The translations under genes were made by a program, and so were the position numbers. Source: an uncultured Polaribacter sp. (lineage in GTDB: Bacteria > Bacteroidota > Bacteroidia > Flavobacteriales > Flavobacteriaceae). From it: a stretch of DNA of 64,000 nt. Under the pieces are notes generated by a model. The model saw only the letters and a list, made by a program, of their open reading frames with translations. It ran no database searches and was not told the origin of the DNA. Of this stretch, positions 44,322-53,305 are shown in pieces; the first letter of the stretch is position 1; each line of letters starts with the position of its first letter. Where the stretch lies: the NCBI RefSeq assembly GCF_947495205.1, contig NZ_CANLXV010000010.1, forward strand, positions 62,001 through 126,000, in the 5' to 3' direction.

Positions 44322-45599
44322 TTAAAAAGGAAGTGTTAAAATACCTGTTCTTTTTTTTACAATAATTACTCTTAAAATATTTTCACCAGCAATAGTTAAA
44401 CTAGTTGCAATGGCAGCTCCAAGGATTCCATAAAGCTGAATAAATATAAAATTTAATACAATATTAATCAATAAAAAAACACCAGAAATATAACTAAATA
44501 CTTTCTCATTTCCACTCATAATTAATAAAACACCTGAACAACCAGTTGATATATTAATAAATTGACCAAAACAAAGAATCATTAGAGAATAATAAGCTTC
44601 AATAAACTCTTCTCCCCAAAAAGTTAAAATATATTTACCAAAAAGAATAAAAAATAAAGTTGATACAAGACCAATAATTATTAGCCAAAAAGTAACTTTC
44701 TTTACTATACTTGAGACTTCACCAATTTTTTTATTTGCATACAAAGCCGCAATTTTTGGTGAAAGAACAGAATTTGTTATTTGTAAAAAAAAAGCAATAA
44801 ATAGTACTAATCTAGTTGCTACTGTATATAAACCTACATTCTTTGAACTACTTAGCCAACCAAGCATAATTATATCTACAGATGACAAAAGTAATGTAGT
44901 TGCAGAAACAAATAATAATGGTTTAGCCATTTTTATCATTGATTTATCTATTGAATCTATTAAAAATATAGGCTTATATAATTCTCTCAAGTATATGAGA
45001 GATATTAAAAAGGTTATAAACCTACTTATTGTGTAAATTATTATAACATTTAATAAATTAATTTTAACTTCAAATAAAACAAATAGTAAAAGACCTAATA
45101 AAACAAAAATTGAAGTTAAAAAATCTTTAAGAAGCCTACTTTGCCAAACCTTGCTAAAACCATTTATTGCAGAAGCAAATACATTACTCATTGTTTGTGG
45201 TATTATAACCAAACTAGAAATAATTAAAGGTGTTTTTAGTTCTTTACATGAAAAAAAAAAAGAAACTTGTTCTATGCTAAAAAAAAGAAGTAATGATAAA
45301 GAAAAAGCTATAATTGTGGTAATATATAAGGCAGTAAAAATTGTTCTTCCTATCGATGTTGAATCTTTTCTAAATAAATAAATCGAAATGTTTTTCACTA
45401 AGACATGGTCCATACCAAACATTGTGAAAACTAAAATAATTGTTATAATTTGATTTATTAAATTGATATCTCCTAACCCTGAAGCTCCTAATTCTCTTCC
45501 CAAAAAAATACTTGCAATCAATCTTGAAGAAATACCTACAACTTGTATAATTGTTGCTTTTGATGATTTTAAAAGAATATCTTTTATGTACTTATCCAA
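44322..45599 (-). CDS. Wzx-type polysaccharide flippase
   Basis: A 425-residue multi-pass protein with about twelve transmembrane helices, of the MOP/PST exporter superfamily. LLKSSKATIIQVVGISSRLIAS and IFLGRELGASGLGDINLIN form the conserved first helices. The second half begins with MIKMAKPLLFVSATTLLLSSVDIIMLGW, cited in parts. It flips the lipid-linked repeat unit across the inner membrane. rfbC starts upstream with a 12-bp gap. Confidence 0.92.
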   Translation of the reverse strand: MDKYIKDILLKSSKATIIQVVGISSRLIASIFLGRELGASGLGDINLINQIITIILVFTMFGMDHVLVKNISIYLFRKDSTSIGRTIFTALYITTIIAFSLSLLLFFSIEQVSFFFSCKELKTPLIISSLVIIPQTMSNVFASAINGFSKVWQSRLLKDFLTSIFVLLGLLLFVLFEVKINLLNVIIIYTISRFITFLISLIYLRELYKPIFLIDSIDKSMIKMAKPLLFVSATTLLLSSVDIIMLGWLSSSKNVGLYTVATRLVLFIAFFLQITNSVLSPKIAALYANKKIGEVSSIVKKVTFWLIIIGLVSTLFFILFGKYILTFWGEEFIEAYYSLMILCFGQFINISTGCSGVLLIMSGNEKVFSYISGVFLLINIVLNFIFIQLYGILGAAIATSLTIAGENILRVIIVKKRTGILTLPF

Positions 45600-45611
45600 A
45601 GTAAAGCTTTT

Positions 45612-46157
45612 TTATCTAATAGTTTTATCTATGTTTGGTAGTATTCCATCTTTTTCAGACAAAACAACCTCACTTTCCTTCAATTTCCAATCTATCCCTA
45701 AACTTCTATCATTATAAATAATCCCAAATTCTGATTCTTTGTTATAAAAATTATCTACTTTATAAGAAAAAATAGTTTGGTCTTCTAAAGCAACAAAACC
45801 ATGTAAAAACCCTCTAGGAACAAACAATTGTTTGTTGTTTTCTCCTGATAATTCAATGGAAAAATGTTGTCCGAATGTTGGTGAATTTTCTCTAAAATCT
45901 ACAGCAACATCTAGTACTTTCCCTTTTATAACTCTTACCAATTTTGCTTGGGCAAAATCTCCTGTTTGCAAATGCAAACCTCTTAAAACACCTCTTTGAG
46001 AAATAGATTGATTGTCTTGCAGAAAATTAACCGCCAAACCTGTCTTTTGCTGAAAAGTCTGTTTATTAAAAGTCTCTATAAAACTACCTCTTTTATCTCC
46101 AAAAACATTTGGCTCTAAAACAAAACAATCCTTTAAAAAAGTTTCTGTTACCTTCAT
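45612..46157 (-). CDS. rfbC: dTDP-4-dehydrorhamnose 3,5-epimerase
   Basis: A 181-residue cupin that epimerises dTDP-4-keto-6-deoxyglucose at C3 and C5 on the way to dTDP-L-rhamnose. Landmarks: FGDKRGSFIETFN, QDNQSISQRGVLRGLHLQ with the catalytic His, KLVRVIKGKVLDVAVDFRENSPTFG and FVPRGFLHGFVAL (second His/Asp region). Length is normal. The partner genes rfbA, rfbB and rfbD are not in the window, so they must lie elsewhere in the genome if the pathway is complete. Confidence 0.95.
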   Translation of the reverse strand: MKVTETFLKDCFVLEPNVFGDKRGSFIETFNKQTFQQKTGLAVNFLQDNQSISQRGVLRGLHLQTGDFAQAKLVRVIKGKVLDVAVDFRENSPTFGQHFSIELSGENNKQLFVPRGFLHGFVALEDQTIFSYKVDNFYNKESEFGIIYNDRSLGIDWKLKESEVVLSEKDGILPNIDKTIR

Positions 46158-46176
46158 TTAATATCTGATGAATTAT

Positions 46177-47220
46177 TTACTTTTTGTAATTACTTAAAAA
46201 TGTATTTATTTTTAAGAAAACTAAAATAAAAAACATGAAAAGTGCGCCTAGTAAACCAAATTGCACTGCTTTATTTTTTGTGATTCCTTTAAGCTCATAA
46301 CCTATTGGTTGAAAGTTAGCAATTACATTTATTACCTCATATTCCTCAGATTTATCTTCTATAACCTCTTGTAATTCTGAATTCAATTTTTTATTTGTTT
46401 CAAATAAGTCTAACTCCTTAGTTCTACTTTTTACGCCACCCAAATCTATATTTGTTCCAGTACTTAGTTTTTTAGCTTCATCTAGCATTACTTGCATATA
46501 AACTCTTCTTAAAGAATCTACTTGACTTAAATTTTGTCTTAAAAGAGAATCTGTTCTGTTTAAATTTTCATTCGTTAATTCTTTCTTTCGATTAAAGTAT
46601 TTGTTTTTTACAACAGAATTTAAAATAACCTCGCCTAACTTAGTAAAAACATCATTTTTTTCTGCTAAAACATTAATTTTATGAACCTTATAATCTAATT
46701 CTTTAAAAGATGTTTTAAAATCTTCAAAATCATAACTTTTTACTGTAGTTGTGTCTACAGAAGTAATAAAATCATCATAAGAATTAATTATATCTAAACC
46801 ATTTATTACTGGTTCTATGGTAAAACTCTTTAATGACGCAGCAGTTGCTTTATCTAAATTAAATGTTTTTTGAAGACCTAGTGTATCTTTCTGTTTTACA
46901 AGATCGTTGTAGTAGTTAATGTTGTTGTATAACTGATTTACACTTTCAAAATTTGGCTTTACCAATAAATCAGAGCCGTATTTTGTTGGTGATTTTACTT
47001 GAAAAAACAATCCTATAGCAAACCCAACTACGGTTGCAATTCCTATTTTTATAATATTTTCTTTAACAAAAATTAAAACGGAAATAAATGCATGAAAAAT
47101 GCCTTTAAAAATACTTCCAATAAAATTAAAGAGTTTAGAGAAACCTTTACCTATAATTACAAATAAAGAACCCAAATCTACTTCTTCGTTATTATTTAAA
47201 TTGTTTGTGTTGGTTGACAT
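46177..47220 (-). CDS. Wzz-like chain-length protein
   Basis: A 347-residue protein with the Wzz topology: a first membrane helix near residues 57-75 (IGIATVVGFAIGLFFQVKSP, with the typical Pro just after) and a last helix near 322-342. A long periplasmic coiled-coil domain (80-315) lies between. An extra N-terminal hydrophobic, amphipathic segment (20-50) precedes the first helix. It would set polysaccharide chain length together with the polymerase. It is 19 bp upstream of rfbC and 8 bp downstream of the DUF6909 gene. Confidence 0.8.
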   Translation of the reverse strand: MSTNTNNLNNNEEVDLGSLFVIIGKGFSKLFNFIGSIFKGIFHAFISVLIFVKENIIKIGIATVVGFAIGLFFQVKSPTKYGSDLLVKPNFESVNQLYNNINYYNDLVKQKDTLGLQKTFNLDKATAASLKSFTIEPVINGLDIINSYDDFITSVDTTTVKSYDFEDFKTSFKELDYKVHKINVLAEKNDVFTKLGEVILNSVVKNKYFNRKKELTNENLNRTDSLLRQNLSQVDSLRRVYMQVMLDEAKKLSTGTNIDLGGVKSRTKELDLFETNKKLNSELQEVIEDKSEEYEVINVIANFQPIGYELKGITKNKAVQFGLLGALFMFFILVFLKINTFLSNYKK

Positions 47221-47228
47221 TGTATTTT

Positions 47229-48914
47229 TTAATCTAAATTATTAAATATTTGTTCTAATATTTTTTGAGTTATGGCGTAAGTTGGTGTTACACCTGTTAA
47301 CCCTAAACCACCAGACGCTAGTGTGGCTCCCGTTTCTAACGGGTTATCTGACGCATAATAAGCATACCTTACTTTTACGTCTTCTGCTATTGTTTTTCTA
47401 ATCTTAGATGCAGATTGTATGGCTTTTTGGTAATGTGCACCTTCCATTTCTAAGCCAATTACGTTCCAGGTAGAATCGTAAAAAAACTTTAATAAATCTT
47501 TATTTTGTAAAGAGGTTCCTAAAACTGAAATCATAGATCCATCAAAAACATCAATTCCAAAACCCTCTAAATCTTCTTTAGAAAGTTGGTTTTTAAAAGG
47601 GTAATTATCTGCTGTTCCTTCAAAAATATGTGCAGATGGTATCATAATATCACCTTTACCACCTTCTAAAATTCCTGCTTTACCCATTATAGATACAGAT
47701 TTTACGTCTAAAAAAGTATCTGTGTTTTTTTCACAGGTATAGGGTTTTAAAAGTTCGTCCATAGTTTCGTAAGCCTGCTCACCAAAAGCATAATCCATTA
47801 CCACTAAAACTGCATTGTCTTTTATATTTTCTTTTCTATTAAACGATAAAACATTAAAGTTTATTTTAGAAGTATCTATAATTTGAACATTAATATTGGT
47901 ACCTGAAGTATCTTTTATATAAAGCAACCCATTTTTAGAAGCAAAATCTTTTACTTTTTTCTGTAAAGGCTTACTATTTTCTTCACTTAATAACTGATAA
48001 ATTTTAAAACCTTCTAAATTTTCTGCTTCTTTTGCTAATGCATTTTTTGCATACACAGAATTTAAAACACTGTGCATATTTGCGCTAATTATATGTATTG
48101 GTCTTTCTAATAAATTATTATTTTTTAAAACCTTTTTAATATTATTTGCCCAAATTTCTCCGTAAATATGATGACCTATTTCTTCTACTAAAACAGAACT
48201 AAAAGTAACCGTTCTTTTTTTGTTTTCTAAAACTTCATTTATTGCCAATTTACCTAACCAATAAATCAATTGAAAAAAACGATTTGGATTTTTCGTTGTA
48301 GCAAAATTGGTATAAATTTTAGCAACTTCATCAAACGTTCTTCCTAAAATATTGGCCAAATGTACAAGAACCACTTCTATTTCTTCTCTAGAAATTTCTT
48401 TATGATAAATTACAATTTCTTCTAAATGTTTCCACTCTCTGGTAAAATCTTCACCATCATTAAGGGTAACTCTGTCTTGAATTTTGTGCGATTCTATAAA
48501 TAAAAACGTCAAATGGGTAAGAATATCAAAAATCTCAGACCTTCCTCTGGTAATTTCTATATTCATTTGATCTTTATCTATTCTGTAACAATTTCTTCGC
48601 CTTTTAGGCGGAATTATAGCTTTAAAATGAGAATTTTTATAGCCTTCATCTGCTGTAAGATTTATAAATTGGCATTCTTCTATACCTTCTGGAAGTCTTT
48701 CTATAACATAACTTAAGCCGTTTAATTCTATTCTGTCTTCTGCAATAGAACCATAAATTTCTGGCCTTAATAATAGTAAAGATTTGCGCAACGTTTCTCC
48801 AGACACACCCATGGGTTTATAAAAACCTCTAGTAAATAAATGCCGCATAGAAATGTATAACTTTTCTATAGCATTTGTAGTTTCTTGTGCTCTTGTTCTG
48901 GTAATCTTTTTCAA
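47229..48914 (-). CDS. DUF6909 family protein
   Basis: A 561-residue soluble protein conserved in flavobacteria. I recognise the family only by its general look (RTRAQETTNAIEKLYISMRHLF at the start, PPKRRRNCYRIDKDQMNI near residue 102). The C-terminal part has features like nucleoside phosphorylase or acylhydrolase folds (NVIGLEMEGAHYQKAIQSA near residue 500, where the EMEG motif is characteristic of purine nucleoside phosphorylase-type enzymes). That comparison is my inference. It lies 8 bp upstream of the Wzz-like gene, so it may be co-transcribed with the polysaccharide cluster. Confidence 0.75.
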   Translation of the reverse strand: MKKITRTRAQETTNAIEKLYISMRHLFTRGFYKPMGVSGETLRKSLLLLRPEIYGSIAEDRIELNGLSYVIERLPEGIEECQFINLTADEGYKNSHFKAIIPPKRRRNCYRIDKDQMNIEITRGRSEIFDILTHLTFLFIESHKIQDRVTLNDGEDFTREWKHLEEIVIYHKEISREEIEVVLVHLANILGRTFDEVAKIYTNFATTKNPNRFFQLIYWLGKLAINEVLENKKRTVTFSSVLVEEIGHHIYGEIWANNIKKVLKNNNLLERPIHIISANMHSVLNSVYAKNALAKEAENLEGFKIYQLLSEENSKPLQKKVKDFASKNGLLYIKDTSGTNINVQIIDTSKINFNVLSFNRKENIKDNAVLVVMDYAFGEQAYETMDELLKPYTCEKNTDTFLDVKSVSIMGKAGILEGGKGDIMIPSAHIFEGTADNYPFKNQLSKEDLEGFGIDVFDGSMISVLGTSLQNKDLLKFFYDSTWNVIGLEMEGAHYQKAIQSASKIRKTIAEDVKVRYAYYASDNPLETGATLASGGLGLTGVTPTYAITQKILEQIFNNLD

Positions 48915-48948
48915 GGAATTTTTACTTTTTAAGTTTGTAAATATACTA

Positions 48949-50580
48949 TTATTTAGTTGATAATAGTTTGTTATACTTCCCTTGATTGTTTAATAATTCT
49001 ACTGCTGTAGAGATGGTATTATCATTTACTAAATTATACTTATAAATACCTTCTTTATAAAAATATCGCTTTATAATTTCTGCTTGTAAAAGTGTTGTGA
49101 TAATATCTTTATTTTCTGATATTTTTGCTACTTTTTCTTCAAATAATTTTTCTTTGATAGTATTGTATTCTTTAGCAATACTTGCAGATTTAGCCATATT
49201 ATAAGCCTCTTTAAATAACTTTTCTTGAGGTGTAACAAAAGTGGTATCTTTCTTTAGATAATTTGTAAACTGCTTAAATTCTGAACTTTTAAACTCAAAA
49301 TTTGCTAATTCTTCAATAGCAGGATTGGTGTAATAATAATTAGTTGCAAAATTAAAGATGGCTTTAGATTTTAATAAAGCATCGGTAACCTTGTTTCTAT
49401 TTGTTGTATTTATCTCAACATCTGGTCTTACACCTCCACCATCGTAAACGGTTCTTCCGTTTTCTGTTTTAAATGTATTTACACCATTGTCTGAAAATTT
49501 AGGTATATTTCCTTTATCATCTCTATTGGTATAATCTAACTCTTGTATACACCTACCACTTGGTGTGTAGTATTTAGAAATGGTTAGTTTTAATTGTGTA
49601 CCGTAGGTTAATTGTCTGTAACGTTGCACTAATCCTTTACCAAAAGAGCGTTTTCCTAGAATTACAGCTCTGTCATAATCTTGTAAAGAACCGCTTACAA
49701 TTTCTGATGCCGATGCAGAACGTTCGTTTATTAAAACTACAATTGGTATTTCTAAATCTAAAGGCTCTTGCTTAGTTTTATAGGTGTTGCTCCATTTTTT
49801 AACTTTCGCTTTTGTAGTAACAATTACTTTATCTTTTGGTAAAAAGAAATTACAAATTCTTATAGACTCTAATAAAGAACCTCCAGGATTAGAACGCAAA
49901 TCAAAAACTAGTTTTTGCATTCCTTGTTTTTTTAATTTACGATATGCTTTTTTTACTTCAGAAGACGCTTTCTCGTTAAAACGCGTTAAAGTTATGTAAC
50001 CCGTTTCTTCGTCTATCATTTCTGCAAAAGGAACCGGGTTTATTACTACCTTATCTCTTGTAATTTCTTTAGTAGTTTTCTTGCCTTGCCTTTCTATTTC
50101 TGCTGTAAACTTACTATTAGGTGTGCCTTTTAAAAACATAGAAAGTTGGTCTCTTTTCATATTTTTAATAGATTGATTGTCTACAGAAACAATAACATCT
50201 CCTACTTTTAAACCAGCCTTATCTGCAGCATATCCTTTGTAAACTTCACTAATTTCTATACCTTTAGAGGTGTAATATACAGCTACACCAATGCCTCCAT
50301 ATTCTCCTGCTCTTCTAATTCTTGCAGTTTCTACATCTTGTTCATTATAAAAATTAGTGTACGGATCTAAATCTTTTAAGGTGTTTTTTATAGCCTTATT
50401 TGTTAATTCTGCAGGATTAATTTCATCTACATAATACATATTTAATTCTTTAAATAATGTATTGTAAATTTCTATTTGTTTAGCGACTTCAAAAAATTTA
50501 GATTTAAAAGAATAGGTTAAAAACGCAGTAACTATTAATAATAAAACAATAGTTTTCTTTTTAAAGTTGAATATCTTCAT
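48949..50580 (-). CDS. S41 family C-terminal processing protease
   Basis: A 543-residue periplasmic serine protease. An N-terminal membrane anchor or signal (8-27), a PDZ domain (about 90-170, YGGIGVAVYYTSKGIEISEV and AGLKVGDVIVSVDNQSI) and the S41 catalytic domain follow. LVFDLRSNPGGSL, the Ser in NERSASASEIVSG and the Lys in ILGKRSFGKGLVQ complete the Ser/Lys dyad. A C-terminal helical extension of about 170 residues is normal for Bacteroidota members. Its start overlaps the end of rnpA by 20 bp, indicating co-transcription. Confidence 0.94.
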   Translation of the reverse strand: MKIFNFKKKTIVLLLIVTAFLTYSFKSKFFEVAKQIEIYNTLFKELNMYYVDEINPAELTNKAIKNTLKDLDPYTNFYNEQDVETARIRRAGEYGGIGVAVYYTSKGIEISEVYKGYAADKAGLKVGDVIVSVDNQSIKNMKRDQLSMFLKGTPNSKFTAEIERQGKKTTKEITRDKVVINPVPFAEMIDEETGYITLTRFNEKASSEVKKAYRKLKKQGMQKLVFDLRSNPGGSLLESIRICNFFLPKDKVIVTTKAKVKKWSNTYKTKQEPLDLEIPIVVLINERSASASEIVSGSLQDYDRAVILGKRSFGKGLVQRYRQLTYGTQLKLTISKYYTPSGRCIQELDYTNRDDKGNIPKFSDNGVNTFKTENGRTVYDGGGVRPDVEINTTNRNKVTDALLKSKAIFNFATNYYYTNPAIEELANFEFKSSEFKQFTNYLKKDTTFVTPQEKLFKEAYNMAKSASIAKEYNTIKEKLFEEKVAKISENKDIITTLLQAEIIKRYFYKEGIYKYNLVNDNTISTAVELLNNQGKYNKLLSTK

Positions 50581-50959
50581 TTGTTGTTTTTTTAGTTTTT
50601 TCTACAAAAAGAGTAAGTAATTCCTCCATTTTTACAAATAAACTTTCATATTTAATTTCTTCTTTACCAATATACGAAATCATAAATACATAAGGTAAAT
50701 CTAAATTATTGTAAACAATTTCTTTTTGTAAACGATAAGTTTCTCTCATTAACCTTTTAATACGATTTCTTTTTACGGCTAATTTAAAAATTCTTTTAGG
50801 CACAGAAACGCCCACTTGTGCAGGAAAATTAGAAGTGTGTTTGGTTTGAATGTACACCATTCTTAACGGAAATTTCTTTACAGAATTGCCTTCTGAATAG
50901 AGTTTTTCTATTAGTTTTCTACTTTTTAGACGTTCTTCTTTTCCTAACGTATTTTTCAT
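50561..50959 (-). CDS. rnpA: Ribonuclease P protein component
   Basis: A 132-residue basic protein that helps the RNase P RNA cut tRNA leaders. The signature VSVPKRIFKLAVKRNRIKRLMRETYR contains the conserved RNR motif; given here in part as FKLAVKRNRIKRLMRE. The N-terminal KEERLKSRKLIEKLY is also typical. rpmH, the usual neighbour in other bacteria, is absent. It has its own promoter, with the -7 box only 5 bp from the ATG. Confidence 0.95.
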   Translation of the reverse strand: MKNTLGKEERLKSRKLIEKLYSEGNSVKKFPLRMVYIQTKHTSNFPAQVGVSVPKRIFKLAVKRNRIKRLMRETYRLQKEIVYNNLDLPYVFMISYIGKEEIKYESLFVKMEELLTLFVEKTKKTTNEDIQL

Positions 50960-50964
50960 TAGGA

Positions 50965-50972
50965 CAAACTTA
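50965..50972 (-). promoter_or_regulatory. -7 box 5 bp from the rnpA start; possible leaderless transcript
   Basis: TAAGTTTG on the minus strand matches TAnnTTTG and ends 5 bp before the rnpA ATG, the same spacing as at 20873-20880. Transcription would start at or very near the A of the ATG. Confidence 0.5.
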
Positions 50973-51211
50973 AAAGAAATGGTTTACTTTTTAACAATTT
51001 CTTGCATTTAACTTTAAAAAGAAATTAATTTTTGGTTCGGCATAAAATTAATCCATCAAATTAATAAATAAAACATTGTTATGATGTAAACAATCTATTT
51101 ACAGAAGAAAACACGTTAATAAAAAAAACTACAAGGTTTGCGTGAAACTTAGAAATTTTAATAGGAAATTTTGGTTTAGACCCTTTAATGTAGAAAATAA
51201 TAACCTTTAAT

Positions 51212-51292
51212 TTAAGAAGCTGTTTTCAACAATATATTAGGGCATCGCTTGCAGTTGATGCCTTTTTTTTTACAGCAATTACTTACCTTCTT
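51212..51292 (-). pseudogene. Decayed copy of the small Cys-rich gene
   Basis: The minus strand encodes 26 residues ending CKKKGINCKRCPNILLKTAS, nearly identical to the C-terminus of the intact gene at 53306-53485. The nucleotide match extends for about 65 bp with few changes. There is no start codon: the frame is closed by a stop at 51293-51295, and similarity fades upstream. The rest of the 513-bp gap 50960-51472 holds the rnpA and blaI promoters and nothing else I can support. Confidence 0.6.
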
Positions 51293-51390
51293 TTAAAAGA
51301 AAAAAACTATTAAGTAATATTAAAGACGATTTCTATTTACTTTTTAAAATCTATTTTGAATTGAAAAACCTCATTGTAAAACTTAAAAAA

Positions 51391-51444
51391 TAGTTAAATA
51401 ACTATAAATTAAGTTATATAACTACAAAAATAGTTATATATTTG
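51391..51444 (+). promoter_or_regulatory. Operator cluster and promoter of the BlaI/BlaR-type pair
   Basis: Three related half-palindromes follow one another: TAGTTAAATAACTA (51391-51404), AGTTATATAACT (51412-51423, perfect) and TAGTTATATA (51431-51440). The third overlaps the -7 box TATATTTG (51437-51444). The ATG of the repressor gene follows 28 bp later. BlaI/MecI proteins bind such inverted repeats and repress their own operon; these differ from the TACA/TGTA operators of staphylococci. Confidence 0.7.
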
Positions 51445-51472
51445 TGATGACTTTAATAATTATCAATTAAAA

Positions 51473-51832
51473 ATGGAAAAGCTAACCAATAAAGAAGAAG
51501 AAATTATGCACGTTTTATGGAAGCTAAAAAAAGCTTTTGTAAAAGATGTTTTAGCAGCAATTAAAACAGAAAAACCACATTATAACACACTTTCTACAAT
51601 TATTAGAAAACTAGAAGAAAAAGGCTATGTTGGTTACACAGCTTATGGAAAAACACATCAATATTTTCCTATTGTATCTCTAGAAAATTATAGAAAAAAA
51701 TTTATGAATACAGCTATTAACAACTATTTTAATAGCTCTTATAAAAATATGGTATCATTTTTTGCAAAGGAAGAAAAAATTAGTGTAGCTGAGCTTAAAG
51801 AAATTATTGCTTTAATTGAACAAAAGAAATAA
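51473..51832 (+). CDS. BlaI/MecI/CopY-family transcriptional repressor
   Basis: A 119-residue winged-helix repressor. LTNKEEEIMHVLWKLKKAFVKDVL and YNTLSTIIRKLEEKGYVGY form the DNA-binding domain, with the recognition helix in NTLSTIIRKLEEKG. A C-terminal dimerisation helix follows (FFAKEEKISVAELKEIIALI). Repressors of this family are inactivated by proteolysis triggered by the BlaR-type partner, which is encoded 2 bp downstream. The upstream repeats are likely its own operators. Confidence 0.93.
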   Translation: MEKLTNKEEEIMHVLWKLKKAFVKDVLAAIKTEKPHYNTLSTIIRKLEEKGYVGYTAYGKTHQYFPIVSLENYRKKFMNTAINNYFNSSYKNMVSFFAKEEKISVAELKEIIALIEQKK

Positions 51833-51834
51833 TT

Positions 51835-53304
51835 ATGGAATATTTTTTAAAAGCAAGTGTAATAACGTTTATTCTATATGTATTTTATATAATAGTATTA
51901 CAAAACGATACGTTTTTTCAGTTTAATAGAATATTCTTATTAGTAGGGGTTTTTACAATATTTTTAATTCCTTTCATTACAATTCCTGTTTATATAGAAT
52001 ATACACCAAACTTTACAACTACTTCATATTCTGAAACTTCATTAATTCCTCTAACTACAGAACATATAGAACAGCCTTTTAAGATAGTAGATTATATACC
52101 TGTTATTTATCTACTTGGTGTATTAGGATTTTTTATTCGTTTTGTGCTTCAATTCATATCCTTAATTCGCATCACCAAGCAAAACACATTTATAAAACAA
52201 GAGGGTTTTACAGTTATAAAAACAAATGAAAATATTTTACCCTTTTCGTTTTTTAAATGGATTGTATACAATTCTACGATGTTTAGCAAAGAAGAATTAG
52301 AACATATTTTAAAACACGAAAAAGCACATGTTAAAGAACTACATTCTATAGATATCATCTTAACACAACTGTCTTGTGTAGTCTTTTGGTTTAACCCTTT
52401 TATATGGTTGTATGCTAAAACTGTAAAAGAAAACTTAGAATTTATTGCTGATGAAAAAGCAATTAAGAATACAAACTGTAAAAAAAATTATCAATATACT
52501 TTACTTAAAACGAGTATCAAAAATAAACAGTTGGCGATATCCAACAACTTTTATAAATCACCCATAAAAAAACGAATTGTTATGTTACAAAAAACTAAAT
52601 CTAAAAAAATTAATCAACTTAAATATGCGTTAGTAATTCCTGTATTCGCATTATTTTTAATGAACTTTAATACTGAAAAAGTATATATTGAAAAAGATTC
52701 TATAAAGAAAGGAGAAATTATTGAGATCGTTTTTAATAAAAATACAACTTTAGATAAACTAAAAAATCAAAGTAAAATCTTTAAAAAGAAATACAACATC
52801 GATTTTAAGTTTGAAATAGAAAATAAAGACAAAAAATTAGCCGACTTTAAGCATAGTTTTTACAATGGAGAACAAAAACATGAAGCAACTTTTCTAAAAG
52901 TTTTTCCTTTTAAACACATGAAACACTCTCTAATATTAAAATACAATTTAGAAACTAAATTAATTTCTATGGGTTCAATCGTTGATGATACATATAATGA
53001 ATCTGATTATTTTAGATATTTAGATAATAATTCTATTGGATTTTATATCAATAATACAGAAACTGATAAAGCATTACGTCAATTTGAAAAAACAATAAAG
53101 GAAAAAGGAGTAATTATCGAGTTTTTAGATATCAAACGTGATGCAAATAACAGAATTACAGAAATTAAAATTAATGCACAAACTAAAGACTCGAAATCAT
53201 CTTATAACTATAAATTAGATGGAAAGAATTTTAATGGAATATCAATAAGCTTTTATTCAAACGGAAATGGTTTAGAAATTAAACCTGTGTTAAATACGTT
53301 TTAA
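51835..53304 (+). CDS. BlaR1-like M56 membrane metallopeptidase
   Basis: A 489-residue membrane protein: helices near 7-22, 33-52, 90-110 and 165-190, with the zinc site HEKAH (HExxH, about residue 161) on the cytoplasmic side and ENLEFIADEKAI providing the third ligand. A further membrane helix (about 262-278) leads to a periplasmic tail of about 210 residues. The tail shows no penicillin-binding SxxK/SxN motifs, so it is not a beta-lactam sensor. Its target is presumably the repressor encoded just upstream; the signal is unknown. Confidence 0.9.
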   Translation: MEYFLKASVITFILYVFYIIVLQNDTFFQFNRIFLLVGVFTIFLIPFITIPVYIEYTPNFTTTSYSETSLIPLTTEHIEQPFKIVDYIPVIYLLGVLGFFIRFVLQFISLIRITKQNTFIKQEGFTVIKTNENILPFSFFKWIVYNSTMFSKEELEHILKHEKAHVKELHSIDIILTQLSCVVFWFNPFIWLYAKTVKENLEFIADEKAIKNTNCKKNYQYTLLKTSIKNKQLAISNNFYKSPIKKRIVMLQKTKSKKINQLKYALVIPVFALFLMNFNTEKVYIEKDSIKKGEIIEIVFNKNTTLDKLKNQSKIFKKKYNIDFKFEIENKDKKLADFKHSFYNGEQKHEATFLKVFPFKHMKHSLILKYNLETKLISMGSIVDDTYNESDYFRYLDNNSIGFYINNTETDKALRQFEKTIKEKGVIIEFLDIKRDANNRITEIKINAQTKDSKSSYNYKLDGKNFNGISISFYSNGNGLEIKPVLNTF

Positions 53305-53305
53305 T

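Noticed and set aside
51240..51271. The left GGCATC/GATGCC hairpin as terminator of an unseen forward gene
   Set aside because: No forward gene precedes it; the sequence is better explained as the tail of a decayed minus-strand Cys-rich gene.
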